Source: JAAYHV01 sp035268985
GTDB lineage: Bacteria; Bacillota; Clostridia; Peptostreptococcales; Anaerovoracaceae
Direction: 5' to 3'
NCBI GenBank assembly: GCA_035268985.1
Contig: DATFJV010000102.1
Span: forward strand, 1-29,683
DNA length: 29,683 nucleotides
Part shown: piece after piece, positions 15,195 through 23,497 of the stretch
How the letters are laid out: each line of letters begins with the position of its first letter
Numbering within the stretch: the stretch's first letter is position 1
Program-made: the position numbers and the translations under genes
Notes under the pieces: generated by a model
The model's input: only the letters and a program-made list of their open reading frames with translations
Databases searched by the model: none
Told to the model about the DNA's origin: nothing

Positions 15195-16487
15195 GTGATT
15201 AAAAAAATAATTATCTCAGTTAGCCTGTTACTAGTATTAATCTTTACCGGCTGTAATGATAATAATGGAAACTTTGAAGTCGTTGAAGTGAATCAAGAAA
15301 ATATAGCGTTTAATGAACAAGATGTCTCAAATAAAAATGTTGATTCTTTAAATGATTATTCATTTCAAATGGCTAAAGAACTATCATCTAATTATGTTGG
15401 GAGTAATTTTGTAGTATCTCCACTTTCCTTGTGGATGCCTCTGGCGGCCCTTAGTAATGCTACAACTGAGACTGCAGTAGAAAATCACTTAAGCTCACTA
15501 AGATTTGAAAGCAGAAGCATAGATGAAATTAATTTATTTGCAGCCCAACTCCTATATGAATTAAACAATGAAGAGTGTAAAGAAATTTCTGAAGAGAATG
15601 GTGTTGAATTTATAGATTCTTTATATATAGCCAATGCGTTATTTTTAAATAATGAGTATGAAGCTAAACAAGATTTTGTAGACTCTTTTTATAATTACTA
15701 TAAAGGGACAACTATGCTTGTTGATTTTAGTAGCAATGATGCAAAAAATAGGGTTAATGAATGGGTTTATAATAGAACAGAAGGGAATATTAAAAATATA
15801 GTTGATGATTTTGACCCTTATACTGTAGCTGCGTTAGCTAATACTATTTTTTTTAAAGGCACTTGGGAAAAAGAGTTCTATGAAGAAGCAAATCAAATGA
15901 GATTGTTTTATAACGATAATAGCAATATGGAAACTGAGTTTATGGTTATGGATGGTGAATCAAATCATTTTGTACAAAGTTACTTTGAAGATGACAGTAT
16001 TCAAGCAGTGGACTTTCCTTATACCAATGATGCAGGAATGATAATAATCTTACCCAAAATTAAAAAGGCTATAGATGTATTCAGTGAATTAAATGTGAAA
16101 TATTTTAATAAAATTAACAATGAAAGCAAAATGCTTAGTGGCAAAACATATTTACCTAAATTCAAGATAGAAAGTGATACTATGAATTTGATGAAGGTAA
16201 TGGAAAGTATGCAAGAACCTCTAATTAGTGGATATATTGATGGTTTGGATTATAGTCAGAATGATTTATATATATCAGATGCATATCAAAAGGCGATGAT
16301 TGAGGTTAATGAAGAGGGGACTACTGCAGCAGCAGCTACTATAGTGGAAGTTATGGAAACTGCAATAGAGCCTTCTGGAGGGGATACGTTTGTAATGGAT
16401 TGCAATAAACCCTTTATATTTATACTTTATGGAGATATCAATAACTACAAACAGATTCTATTTACAGGGATTGTTATGAACCCATGA
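15195..16487 (+). CDS. Serpin-family protease inhibitor, lipoprotein
   Basis: The protein has 430 residues. The GTG start has GGGAGA 5 bases upstream. The N-terminus is a lipoprotein signal: MIKK, a hydrophobic core and a lipobox ending FTGC, so the mature protein should be anchored outside the membrane. The rest is a full-length serpin with the ANTIFFKGTWEKEF stretch typical of the family. The reactive-loop hinge EEGTTAAAAT (373-382) has the small residues needed for loop insertion, so it looks inhibitory. By alignment to the standard loop numbering, P15 is G375 and the P1-P1' bond is about T389-A390, which suggests an elastase- or subtilisin-like target. The FNKPF motif appears as CNKPF. 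It may protect the cell surface from host or self proteases. Confidence 0.92.
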   Translation: MIKKIIISVSLLLVLIFTGCNDNNGNFEVVEVNQENIAFNEQDVSNKNVDSLNDYSFQMAKELSSNYVGSNFVVSPLSLWMPLAALSNATTETAVENHLSSLRFESRSIDEINLFAAQLLYELNNEECKEISEENGVEFIDSLYIANALFLNNEYEAKQDFVDSFYNYYKGTTMLVDFSSNDAKNRVNEWVYNRTEGNIKNIVDDFDPYTVAALANTIFFKGTWEKEFYEEANQMRLFYNDNSNMETEFMVMDGESNHFVQSYFEDDSIQAVDFPYTNDAGMIIILPKIKKAIDVFSELNVKYFNKINNESKMLSGKTYLPKFKIESDTMNLMKVMESMQEPLISGYIDGLDYSQNDLYISDAYQKAMIEVNEEGTTAAAATIVEVMETAIEPSGGDTFVMDCNKPFIFILYGDINNYKQILFTGIVMNP

Positions 16488-16500
16488 ACCAATTATATTA

Positions 16501-17715
16501 TTATCTCAAATGCTTTTCTAACAATTCTATAAAAACATCGATATAATCTTTTTTAGGGAATATTACCCTTGCCGACTCTTTTCGGCCTCCACCTTTTCCT
16601 CCATATATTGCAGCATTGTCTTTTACTAATTTGCCGCAGTCAATATTACCATTTGAAAAAAGTAATATAGTGTTGGAAGGATTATGAACTAGGGATAATA
16701 GTGAAGTAAGAGAAGGCGATAAATTTCTACCTACCTTTAATAGTTCATCTATAGTTAATATATCATACTTGTAAGCTAGAGGCTTATTTACCAAGTTTTT
16801 CATAATTTTATTTTCTTCTTCCGCGGTAATATGCTTTGCTAATTTATATACCCTGTCTTTAGTTTCTTTGTTTTTTTCTTCTTTTGCTCTAATCTTATCA
16901 ATCAAATCATCAAAACCTGCAGAGTATTGATTTGAAAGCTGATTAAGGGTGTCATAAATAGTTTGGTAGCTTAACAATGCTCTTTTACCTGCTTCAAAAT
17001 ATATCCTATACATTCCTTTGTTTGCTTCTACTTTATATATTTTTAATAAACCAACTTGACCTGTAGTGTTAGGATGAGTGCCACAGCACGCAACACTATC
17101 AGAAGGGTTGTTCTCTGATCCAACGCATACAATTCTGATATCTTCTTCTAGCTCAAGTCTTTTTCTAACCGGGAAGTCCTTTGCTTCATTTTTTGTTTTA
17201 AAGTTAAAGGTTTTTACTTTCTGGTTATTATAAATGATGCTATTTGTTTTAATTTCAGCATTTTTACACATATCCCATGTGATTTCATTGTGTTTTTGAT
17301 TATCTTCTAAATGGATATCTATTGTCATATAATCATTCCCCATATGGAAGCCACGATTTATTCCCCCATATTCGTTGTGGAATACACCTGACAAAATATG
17401 TTCTCCCAAATGCCTTTGCATGTTATCAAATCTGTGATCCCAATCGAGGAAGACGTCTACATAATCGCCTTCTTTTAGGGAGCATTTTTTTTCAGATATA
17501 ACATGGTGAATCGCTTTCGTTTCGTCTTCGTACACATCGATTACATTGAAGTCACCTATTGTTCCAATATCGCAGCTTTGACCACCACCCGTTGGGAAAA
17601 AAATAGTTTTATCTAATATTATATGAATACTATTATCTTTGTTAATAACTTTGATTATCTTGAAGTTACCATTTTTTAAATATACATTCTTTTCAAATAG
17701 CTTTTCTGTGCACAT
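16501..17715 (-). CDS. AlaX-type alanyl-tRNA editing protein (long form with DHHA1 domain)
   Basis: This 404-residue protein resembles the editing half of alanyl-tRNA synthetase and would hydrolyse mischarged Ser-tRNA(Ala) or Gly-tRNA(Ala). Residues about 36-48 (FFPTGGGQSCD) match the AlaX N-terminal domain. Zinc ligands are H102 and H106 in RHLGEH, and C210 and H214 in CCGTH. A helical linker (about 250-300) leads to a C-terminal DHHA1 domain ending in the glycine-rich GGKGGGRKES. It converges with the serpin gene, with only 13 bp between stop codons and no terminator between them. GGAGG lies just before the ATG. Confidence 0.92.
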   Translation of the reverse strand: MCTEKLFEKNVYLKNGNFKIIKVINKDNSIHIILDKTIFFPTGGGQSCDIGTIGDFNVIDVYEDETKAIHHVISEKKCSLKEGDYVDVFLDWDHRFDNMQRHLGEHILSGVFHNEYGGINRGFHMGNDYMTIDIHLEDNQKHNEITWDMCKNAEIKTNSIIYNNQKVKTFNFKTKNEAKDFPVRKRLELEEDIRIVCVGSENNPSDSVACCGTHPNTTGQVGLLKIYKVEANKGMYRIYFEAGKRALLSYQTIYDTLNQLSNQYSAGFDDLIDKIRAKEEKNKETKDRVYKLAKHITAEEENKIMKNLVNKPLAYKYDILTIDELLKVGRNLSPSLTSLLSLVHNPSNTILLFSNGNIDCGKLVKDNAAIYGGKGGGRKESARVIFPKKDYIDVFIELLEKHLR

Positions 17716-17775
17716 ATACTCCTCCTGTGAATTAATATTAATCGAACAAAAAAATGAATAAGTCTAAAAAAAATA

Positions 17776-17906
17776 TGTGGAAAACTGCCCTTGACAAAAT
17801 GAAAAACCTTCTAATAACTAGCGTTAGCAACGGGTGTAGCTACTAAAGTTATCCACATTGACATGTTGATTAAATTGTATACAATTTTTAGTTTTTATGT
17901 GGAAAA
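17776..17906. promoter_or_regulatory. Intergenic region with three DnaA-box-like sites
   Basis: The 299-bp gap before the AlaX gene holds TGTGGAAAA (17776-17784), a consensus DnaA box TTATCCACA (17849-17857) and a second TGTGGAAAA (17898-17906). The last sits over a perfect hairpin, TTTTAGTTTTT (17886-17896) with AAAAACTAAAA (17903-17913). A plus-strand promoter-like TTGACA-N16-TACAAT lies at 17858-17885 without an obvious gene to serve. On the minus strand TTGTCA-N16-TATTTT (17775-17802 area) could drive AlaX. No open reading frame of note is present. Whether DnaA binds here is not known. Confidence 0.4.
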
Positions 17907-18014
17907 ACTAAAATTTGCTTTAATCATCGGGGTTTAAATGATGTTGAAAACTTAACAACAAAAAAACGAACAAAGGTTAACATAAATAAAATTTACATTT
18001 ATTTTATAGAAATT

Positions 18015-19205
18015 TCATGTTTCAGGATTTGGGTTATAAATGAAATTTTCGAAATCAGAATCATAATAATTCATAAAACTTTCTAAAACTTGAGTTTCAA
18101 ATTGATATCTATCTACGAGTTCGATTTCTTTCATTAAAGCAGAGGTCATTATATCATTTTCCATGCGATTTATGTTAACTATTTTATGGCTCATCAACAA
18201 TAATTGCATTGATTTGGTTATAAAATATATTCCAAAAATATCACCGTTCATAAAAAAGTTTTTTCTTAGTACATGTTTATTGTTTTTATTATATAAAATA
18301 TTTAGCAATCCGTTTTCTTTTGTCTTATAATTTATAACTTCTATTAAACCACATTTTTTTAAATCAAATTGATCCATGTCTACCTTTATATTAAAAAGTG
18401 TAATATACTCTTTTTGTTTTGTATAAAAGGCGGCTTCAATATCACTGATTCTTTGTCTTTGATCAAGTTCATAACTTGTAATTTGGTTTTTATTATTTAA
18501 TTCAATACTAATATTATTGTAATAATAACCGCTTTCACTTAATATCAATGAATTACAGATATATTTATTATTGCCCATATCATTTATTCTATTTCTAATC
18601 AAGGAGCCAGACATATCACATGTATAAAATAGATTCTCTAAATAACCTTCACTTAAATTTGACAAATATTCGGAAGCATAAAAATCATGGTCATATATAC
18701 GCATAATAAAATAGTTGATAGCCTCATAGCTGTTTTCAATCTCTTTGATAACCTTGCACATAAAAACAGAGGGATAAGAGGGTTTGGTCTTGGACGCTTC
18801 CAACATAAATTCATATATTTTATCGCATTTTTGCTGAAATTCAATTAAATCTTCGGAATGATTTTTTCTATGAATTAGATTAATACTAATGGCTTGATCA
18901 ATTAATCCAAGACAATCATCAAAATCTATATCAACTTCTTGGCCACCTAAACCAAACGACATGTGTTTCCATTCTTCATCCAAATTGCTATAAGTATTTG
19001 AGTCGTAGTAACCGTCTATTCCATATTCCGAATAGTCGAGGTGAAATAGTTGATAAAAGCTTTTATCTTTTTTTGTCCATGTGATTCGTAGAGCAACTAC
19101 TCCCATTAATCTAGTATCTGTAGCTTTACATGTGCTAAACACCATATCTTTAAAGATATTTGTGTTATCAGACATGCCTCCATTAATTACTTTTAAGTTA
19201 CTCAT
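18015..19205 (-). CDS. Conserved-looking protein of unknown function
   Basis: I do not recognise this 396-residue protein. The start is placed at the second of two in-frame ATGs: GGAGG (part of the first ATG's codons, just upstream) is 7 bases before it. No signal peptide or transmembrane helix is evident. The sequence is acidic and rich in Asn, Tyr and Ile, with aromatic patches such as SGYYYNN and long helical stretches, and no metal or nucleotide motif stands out. It is transcribed alone, divergently from the SAM-riboswitch-controlled metK, and its stop is followed by the DnaA-box-containing gap. It is real by length, start signals and codon pattern. Confidence 0.75.
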   Translation of the reverse strand: MSNLKVINGGMSDNTNIFKDMVFSTCKATDTRLMGVVALRITWTKKDKSFYQLFHLDYSEYGIDGYYDSNTYSNLDEEWKHMSFGLGGQEVDIDFDDCLGLIDQAISINLIHRKNHSEDLIEFQQKCDKIYEFMLEASKTKPSYPSVFMCKVIKEIENSYEAINYFIMRIYDHDFYASEYLSNLSEGYLENLFYTCDMSGSLIRNRINDMGNNKYICNSLILSESGYYYNNISIELNNKNQITSYELDQRQRISDIEAAFYTKQKEYITLFNIKVDMDQFDLKKCGLIEVINYKTKENGLLNILYNKNNKHVLRKNFFMNGDIFGIYFITKSMQLLLMSHKIVNINRMENDIMTSALMKEIELVDRYQFETQVLESFMNYYDSDFENFIYNPNPET

Positions 19206-19225
19206 AAATACCTCCATATATATAA

Positions 19226-19254
19226 ATTATACCATAGCTTGTAATATATGTCTT
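19226..19254 (-). promoter_or_regulatory. Sigma-A promoter of the unknown gene at 18015
   Basis: On the minus strand AAGACA (19249-19254), a 17-bp spacer and TATAAT (19226-19231). It overlaps the -35 box of the metK promoter on the other strand, so the two may compete. Confidence 0.55.
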
Positions 19255-19280
19255 GACATTAATAAGATTTAGACTATAAT
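19253..19280 (+). promoter_or_regulatory. Sigma-A promoter of metK
   Basis: A consensus TTGACA (19253-19258), a 16-bp spacer and a consensus TATAAT (19275-19280). The start near 19287 is about 20 bases before the riboswitch. Confidence 0.9.
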
Positions 19281-19305
19281 AGTTGTATATGAAAATTGAA
19301 TAAAC

Positions 19306-19410
19306 CTTATTATGAGAGGTGGAGGGAATAGGCCCTGTGAAACCCAGCAACCCGTCTTTGATTTATCAAAGTAGAAGGTGCTAAATCCTACAGCTATGCT
19401 GAAAGATAAG
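19306..19410 (+). ncRNA. SAM-I (S-box) riboswitch aptamer
   Basis: The conserved words of the S-box are present in order: AGAGGTGGAGGGA, GGCCCTGTGAAACCC, GCAACC, AAGGTGCTAAATCC and GAAAGATAAG. P1 pairs CTTAT (19306-19310) with ATAAG (19406-19410). An antiterminator AAGAAGAG (19408-19415) with CTCTTCTT (19427-19434) overlaps both the P1 3' strand and the terminator 5' strand, so SAM binding should favour termination. It controls metK. Confidence 0.96.
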
Positions 19411-19423
19411 AAGAGATATATAT

Positions 19424-19448
19424 AACCTCTTCTTTATAGAGGTTTTTT
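19424..19448 (+). terminator. SAM-controlled terminator of the riboswitch
   Basis: AACCTCT (19424-19430) pairs with AGAGGTT (19438-19444) and runs into TTTT. It is mutually exclusive with the antiterminator helix. Confidence 0.9.
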
Positions 19449-19472
19449 AAAATTGTTTAATAGGAGGGAAAA

Positions 19473-20663
19473 ATGAAAAAATTATTTACATCAGAATCGG
19501 TTACGGAAGGGCATCCTGATAAAGTATGTGATCAAGTTTCAGATGCTGTGGTAGATGCTATATTTGAACAAGATTCTAATAGTAGAGTGGCATGTGAAAC
19601 AACAACTAAAACGGGATATGTTATGGTTATGGGAGAGGTTAGAACTTCTTGTACAGCTAATATTGAAGGAATAGTAAGGAAGGTTGTTACTGATATAGGA
19701 TATAACAGTAGTGATGCTTGCTTTGATGGAAATACATGTGCAGTTCTTACGTGTATAGAAGAGCAGTCAGATGACATTGCTATGGGAGTAGACAATGCTC
19801 TTGAGTATAAAGAAGGTACCCTTACAAACGGAGACGATATTGAAAAAATCGGTGCAGGAGATCAAGGTATGATGTTTGGTTTTGCTTGCGATGAGACGCC
19901 AGAATTAATGCCCATGCCTATTACATTAGCGCATAAACTTTGTAAACAACTTGCAGATGTAAGAAAGTCAGGAGAACTAGATTACTTAAGGCCAGATGGT
20001 AAAAGCCAAGTTACTGTTGAATATGATGATGACAAAGTGGTTAGGATAGATAATGTAGTGATTTCTACTCAGCATAATCCTGATGTTACGCAAGAAGAAA
20101 TCAAAAAAGGCGTATTAGAAAAGGTTATTAGGCCAATAATACCTAAAGAATTGATTGATGATGATACTAAGTTTTATATCAATCCTACAGGAAGATTTGT
20201 GATAGGTGGTCCCAAAGGGGATTCAGGTCTTACAGGTAGAAAAATTATTGTAGATACCTATGGAGGTTACGCTAGTCATGGGGGTGGCGCGTTTTCTGGT
20301 AAAGACCCAACTAAAGTGGACAGAAGTGGTGCATATATGGCTAGATATATTGCTAAAAATATTGTTGCCTCAGGGATTGCTAATAAGTGTGAAATTGAAC
20401 TTGCATATGCCATAGGATTAGCTCAACCGGTATCGGTTTATGTGAATTCATATGGAACGGGTAAAATCGAAGATGAAAAGATAGTAGAATTAGTAAGAAA
20501 ACATTTTGATATGAGACCTGCAGCAATAATTAAAAAGTTAGATTTAAAGAGACCACAATATAGAGAATTAGCGGCATATGGCCATTTTGGAAGAACCGAT
20601 TTGAATGTTAAATGGGAAGACGCTGATATGGCAGATACCCTAAAAAAAGATGCAGGCATCTAA
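19473..20663 (+). CDS. metK: S-adenosylmethionine synthetase
   Basis: MetK (396 residues) makes SAM from methionine and ATP. The family motifs are intact: GHPDK at 14-18, GAGDQGMMFG in the middle domain, and GGGAFSGKDPTKVDRSGAY with the phosphate-binding lysine. Length is normal. AGGAGG lies before the ATG. It is a single-gene unit between the riboswitch and a strong terminator. SAM is also the radical source for the KamA encoded upstream, although no direct link is visible in the sequence. Confidence 0.98.
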   Translation: MKKLFTSESVTEGHPDKVCDQVSDAVVDAIFEQDSNSRVACETTTKTGYVMVMGEVRTSCTANIEGIVRKVVTDIGYNSSDACFDGNTCAVLTCIEEQSDDIAMGVDNALEYKEGTLTNGDDIEKIGAGDQGMMFGFACDETPELMPMPITLAHKLCKQLADVRKSGELDYLRPDGKSQVTVEYDDDKVVRIDNVVISTQHNPDVTQEEIKKGVLEKVIRPIIPKELIDDDTKFYINPTGRFVIGGPKGDSGLTGRKIIVDTYGGYASHGGGAFSGKDPTKVDRSGAYMARYIAKNIVASGIANKCEIELAYAIGLAQPVSVYVNSYGTGKIEDEKIVELVRKHFDMRPAAIIKKLDLKRPQYRELAAYGHFGRTDLNVKWEDADMADTLKKDAGI

Positions 20664-20674
20664 AAAATTAAATG

Positions 20675-20702
20675 GCCGGTGGCAAAAGTCATCGGCTTTT
20701 TT
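20675..20702 (+). terminator. Rho-independent terminator of metK
   Basis: GCCGGTG (20675-20681) pairs with CATCGGC (20690-20696, one G-T pair), followed by a T-run. Confidence 0.9.
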
Positions 20703-20708
20703 GTTTCG

Positions 20709-20737
20709 TTGACTGGAATTAACCTTTATGATATCCT
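20709..20737 (+). promoter_or_regulatory. Sigma-A promoter of the flavoprotein genes
   Basis: TTGACT (20709-20714), a 17-bp spacer and TATCCT (20732-20737), about 24 bp before the ATG at 20761. Confidence 0.5.
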
Positions 20738-20760
20738 AAATCTAGAGTGGAGTATTAATT

Positions 20761-21945
20761 ATGTATAAAAAATATGACATATGTATTATAGGTGGCGGTG
20801 CATCTGGGATGACTGCTGCGATAAAGGCAAAAAGGGAAAATCCCGATTTGTCATTAGTTATATTAGAAAAGAATAACCTGCTAGGTAAAAAATTAAAGGC
20901 AACAGGTAATGGTAGGTGCAATATGACGAATATTGACGCTTTGAATTATTTGGAAAATTTGAAATTCTTTTCAAATTTAGGCTTTGTTTCAGCTGTTGAG
21001 GATAATAGAGTATACCCTTATTCCTTTGACAGTGGAGATATTGTTAATCTTTTAAAAGATAAGATTGTTGATCTTAACATTGATATCGAGACAAATGCAA
21101 GTGTTAATGATATTTATAAAAAGGGAGATTCTTTTTACATAATTTATGGGCAAAAAACATTGTTAGCAAAAAAACTTCTCATTTCATGTGGTGGTAAAGC
21201 TGCTCCAGAATTTGGTACAACTGGTGATGGTTATAGATTTGCAAAAGAATTCGGACATAAAGTAACTTCCCTAGCTCCAATTTTAGTACCGGTGGAATGC
21301 AAAGGGGAATTTAAACATCTTAAAGGAGTTCGAGCAAAAGGTTATTTATCGCTACTTAACAAAGACATAAAAACCTTTTCAGAGTATGGAGAATTACAGT
21401 TTACTGATTATGGGGTATCAGGAATTTGTGTTTTTAATGCTACAAGATTTATGAAATTTGATGAGAATAAAAGCTTAAATAATTATATGATATATTTTGA
21501 TTTTGCTCCGAATGTAGATATTTTTGATTATTTAGCCAATAAAATTGAGGAAGCTTTAAAATATAACTCAAAGGAAAAGTGTAAAAACATACTGAGAAGT
21601 GTGGTAAAGGAAAAATTATCAAATGAAATAATAAAAAAAGCAGGAATAAAAAATGAAAAACTTTTAAAAGATTTAACAGAGTCAGAGATAAAAATGATAA
21701 ATAGGTTGCTTCATTCATATCCTATAAAACCCATGAAGCTTAAAGGATGGAAGCTTGCTCAATGTACTTCAGGTGGAGTGGATTTAAATGAGATTAATTG
21801 CCTTACAATGGAATCGTTATTATGTAGTGGCCTTTACTTTTCTGGAGAAGTTATTGATTATGATGGCCCTTGCGGGGGATATAATTTGGATAATTCTTGG
21901 TTTACAGGTATTAAGGCGGGAGAAAGTATGGCAAATTCATTATGA
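20761..21945 (+). CDS. HI0933/YhiN-family FAD-dependent oxidoreductase
   Basis: The protein has 394 residues. An N-terminal dinucleotide-binding motif GGGASG is at about 11-16, then an acidic residue ending the second strand (ILEKNN). The family hallmark GKKLKATGNGRCNMTN follows at about 41-56. The C-terminal FAD motif ends CGGYNLDNSWFTGIKAG. The family is common in bacteria; members are called aminoacetone oxidase-like or BaiN, and the physiological substrate is mostly unsettled. It overlaps the next gene by 4 bases (ATGA), so the two flavoproteins are probably made together. Confidence 0.88.
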   Translation: MYKKYDICIIGGGASGMTAAIKAKRENPDLSLVILEKNNLLGKKLKATGNGRCNMTNIDALNYLENLKFFSNLGFVSAVEDNRVYPYSFDSGDIVNLLKDKIVDLNIDIETNASVNDIYKKGDSFYIIYGQKTLLAKKLLISCGGKAAPEFGTTGDGYRFAKEFGHKVTSLAPILVPVECKGEFKHLKGVRAKGYLSLLNKDIKTFSEYGELQFTDYGVSGICVFNATRFMKFDENKSLNNYMIYFDFAPNVDIFDYLANKIEEALKYNSKEKCKNILRSVVKEKLSNEIIKKAGIKNEKLLKDLTESEIKMINRLLHSYPIKPMKLKGWKLAQCTSGGVDLNEINCLTMESLLCSGLYFSGEVIDYDGPCGGYNLDNSWFTGIKAGESMANSL

Positions 21946-23468
21946 GATATAGAATACATGAAATAAAATTAAATATTGATGAACCTTTTGAAATGATTCC
22001 AAGAAGGATAGAGAGGAAACTTAGGCTGAAAGAAAATAGCCTAAATGATTCAGATTATTTTGTGATGAAGGAATCTATAGATGCTAGGGATAAAAAAGAT
22101 ATCAAGTATGTTTATACGGTGGATTTTGATGCTGATATAAATTTGGACAAAGTGCAAATAAAGAATTTTGGTGTTGCGCCAAATATTAAAAGGTTTGAAC
22201 TTAAAAGAGGCGAACGTTTTTCAGAAAAGAGACCAGTTGTCATTGGTTTTGGACCATGTGGAATGTTTGCGGCTTTAGAACTTGCCAGGTATAATATGAA
22301 GCCCATTGTCATTGAAAGAGGTAGCAAGATTAACAAAAGAGTTAAAAAAGTCGAAGAATTTTGGAAAGATGGTATATTGGATGAAGAATCAAATGTGCTT
22401 TTTGGAGAAGGAGGCGCAGGAACTTTTTCCGATGGTAAATTGACTACAGGTATAAGAGATTCCAGAATAAGATATGTTTTAGAAACATTGGTAGAAGCAG
22501 GTGCACCAGCGGATATATTATACAAACAAAAGCCTCATATAGGCACAGATTTATTACGGTTAGTGGTTAGAAATATTAGAAATCAAATAATTGAACTTGG
22601 AGGAGAAATAAGATTTAATACGAAAATGCAAAGGTTAAATCTATTAAATGATGAAGTTCTCTCTGTAATAACTTCAGATGATGAAGTTATTTATACTGAC
22701 GCTGTTATAGTTGCTATAGGTCATAGTGCGAGAGATACATTTAAAATGTTTGATGCGCAGGGAATTAAAATGGAGCAAAAACCATTTTCTATAGGAGTAA
22801 GGATTGAGCATTCTCAAGACTTAATAGACAAAGCTCAATACGGAAATACTAAAGGATTACCACCGGCTGAATACAAACTATCATATAAAGCCAAAAATGG
22901 CAGAGGAGTTTATTCTTTTTGTATGTGCCCTGGTGGTGAAGTCATTACAACTACGACTAAAGAGGGTGAAATATCTGTTAATGGTATGAGCTATAGAAAA
23001 AGGGATAGTGGCGCAGCAAATAGCGGAATTTTGTGTGATGTAAGATGTACAGATTTTGAATCTGATGATGTATTGGCAGGAATTGAATTTCAAAGAAAAT
23101 ATGAAGAAATTGCTTTTATGCATGGAGGAGAAAACTTTAAACCACCTAAATCAAATTATATGGAATTTCTTCATAACATAGGAGAAGGTAGTAAAGTTAA
23201 CGAGTGTTTACCTGACTTTGCCAAAGAGGCGATCAAAGAGGCTATACCTAAATTTGGGAAAAAGATAAAAGGTTTTGATAGCAAAGAGACTATAATTAAA
23301 GCTGTTGAAACAAGAAGTTCTTCTCCAGTTAGAATAGTAAGAAATGAAAAATTAGAAAGCAATATAAAGGGGCTTTTTCCTGGAGGAGAAGGTGCAGGTT
23401 ATGCTGGTGGAATAACTTCCGCAGCATGTGATGGGTTAAAAATAGCGGAAAGAATAATTATTGCTTAA
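21942..23468 (+). CDS. Uncharacterised FAD-dependent dehydrogenase (COG2509-like)
   Basis: The protein has 508 residues. An N-terminal region of about 90 residues precedes the FAD-binding motif VIGFGPCGMFAALELA (about 98-113). A conserved stretch FGEGGAGTFSDGKLTT follows, and the C-terminal PGGEGAGYAGGITSAA binds the cofactor ribose or pyrophosphate region. Start ATGA overlaps the previous stop. The family is widespread in Firmicutes and other anaerobes, but its reaction is not known to me. It is followed after 29 bp by an M20 peptidase. Confidence 0.87.
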   Translation: MRYRIHEIKLNIDEPFEMIPRRIERKLRLKENSLNDSDYFVMKESIDARDKKDIKYVYTVDFDADINLDKVQIKNFGVAPNIKRFELKRGERFSEKRPVVIGFGPCGMFAALELARYNMKPIVIERGSKINKRVKKVEEFWKDGILDEESNVLFGEGGAGTFSDGKLTTGIRDSRIRYVLETLVEAGAPADILYKQKPHIGTDLLRLVVRNIRNQIIELGGEIRFNTKMQRLNLLNDEVLSVITSDDEVIYTDAVIVAIGHSARDTFKMFDAQGIKMEQKPFSIGVRIEHSQDLIDKAQYGNTKGLPPAEYKLSYKAKNGRGVYSFCMCPGGEVITTTTKEGEISVNGMSYRKRDSGAANSGILCDVRCTDFESDDVLAGIEFQRKYEEIAFMHGGENFKPPKSNYMEFLHNIGEGSKVNECLPDFAKEAIKEAIPKFGKKIKGFDSKETIIKAVETRSSSPVRIVRNEKLESNIKGLFPGGEGAGYAGGITSAACDGLKIAERIIIA

Positions 23469-23497
23469 CAATATAATATAAGACAAAAGGAGAAGAA

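Noticed and set aside
17716..18014. Chromosomal or plasmid replication origin
   Set aside because: Only three DnaA-like boxes, no repeats of an iteron type, and no replication genes nearby.
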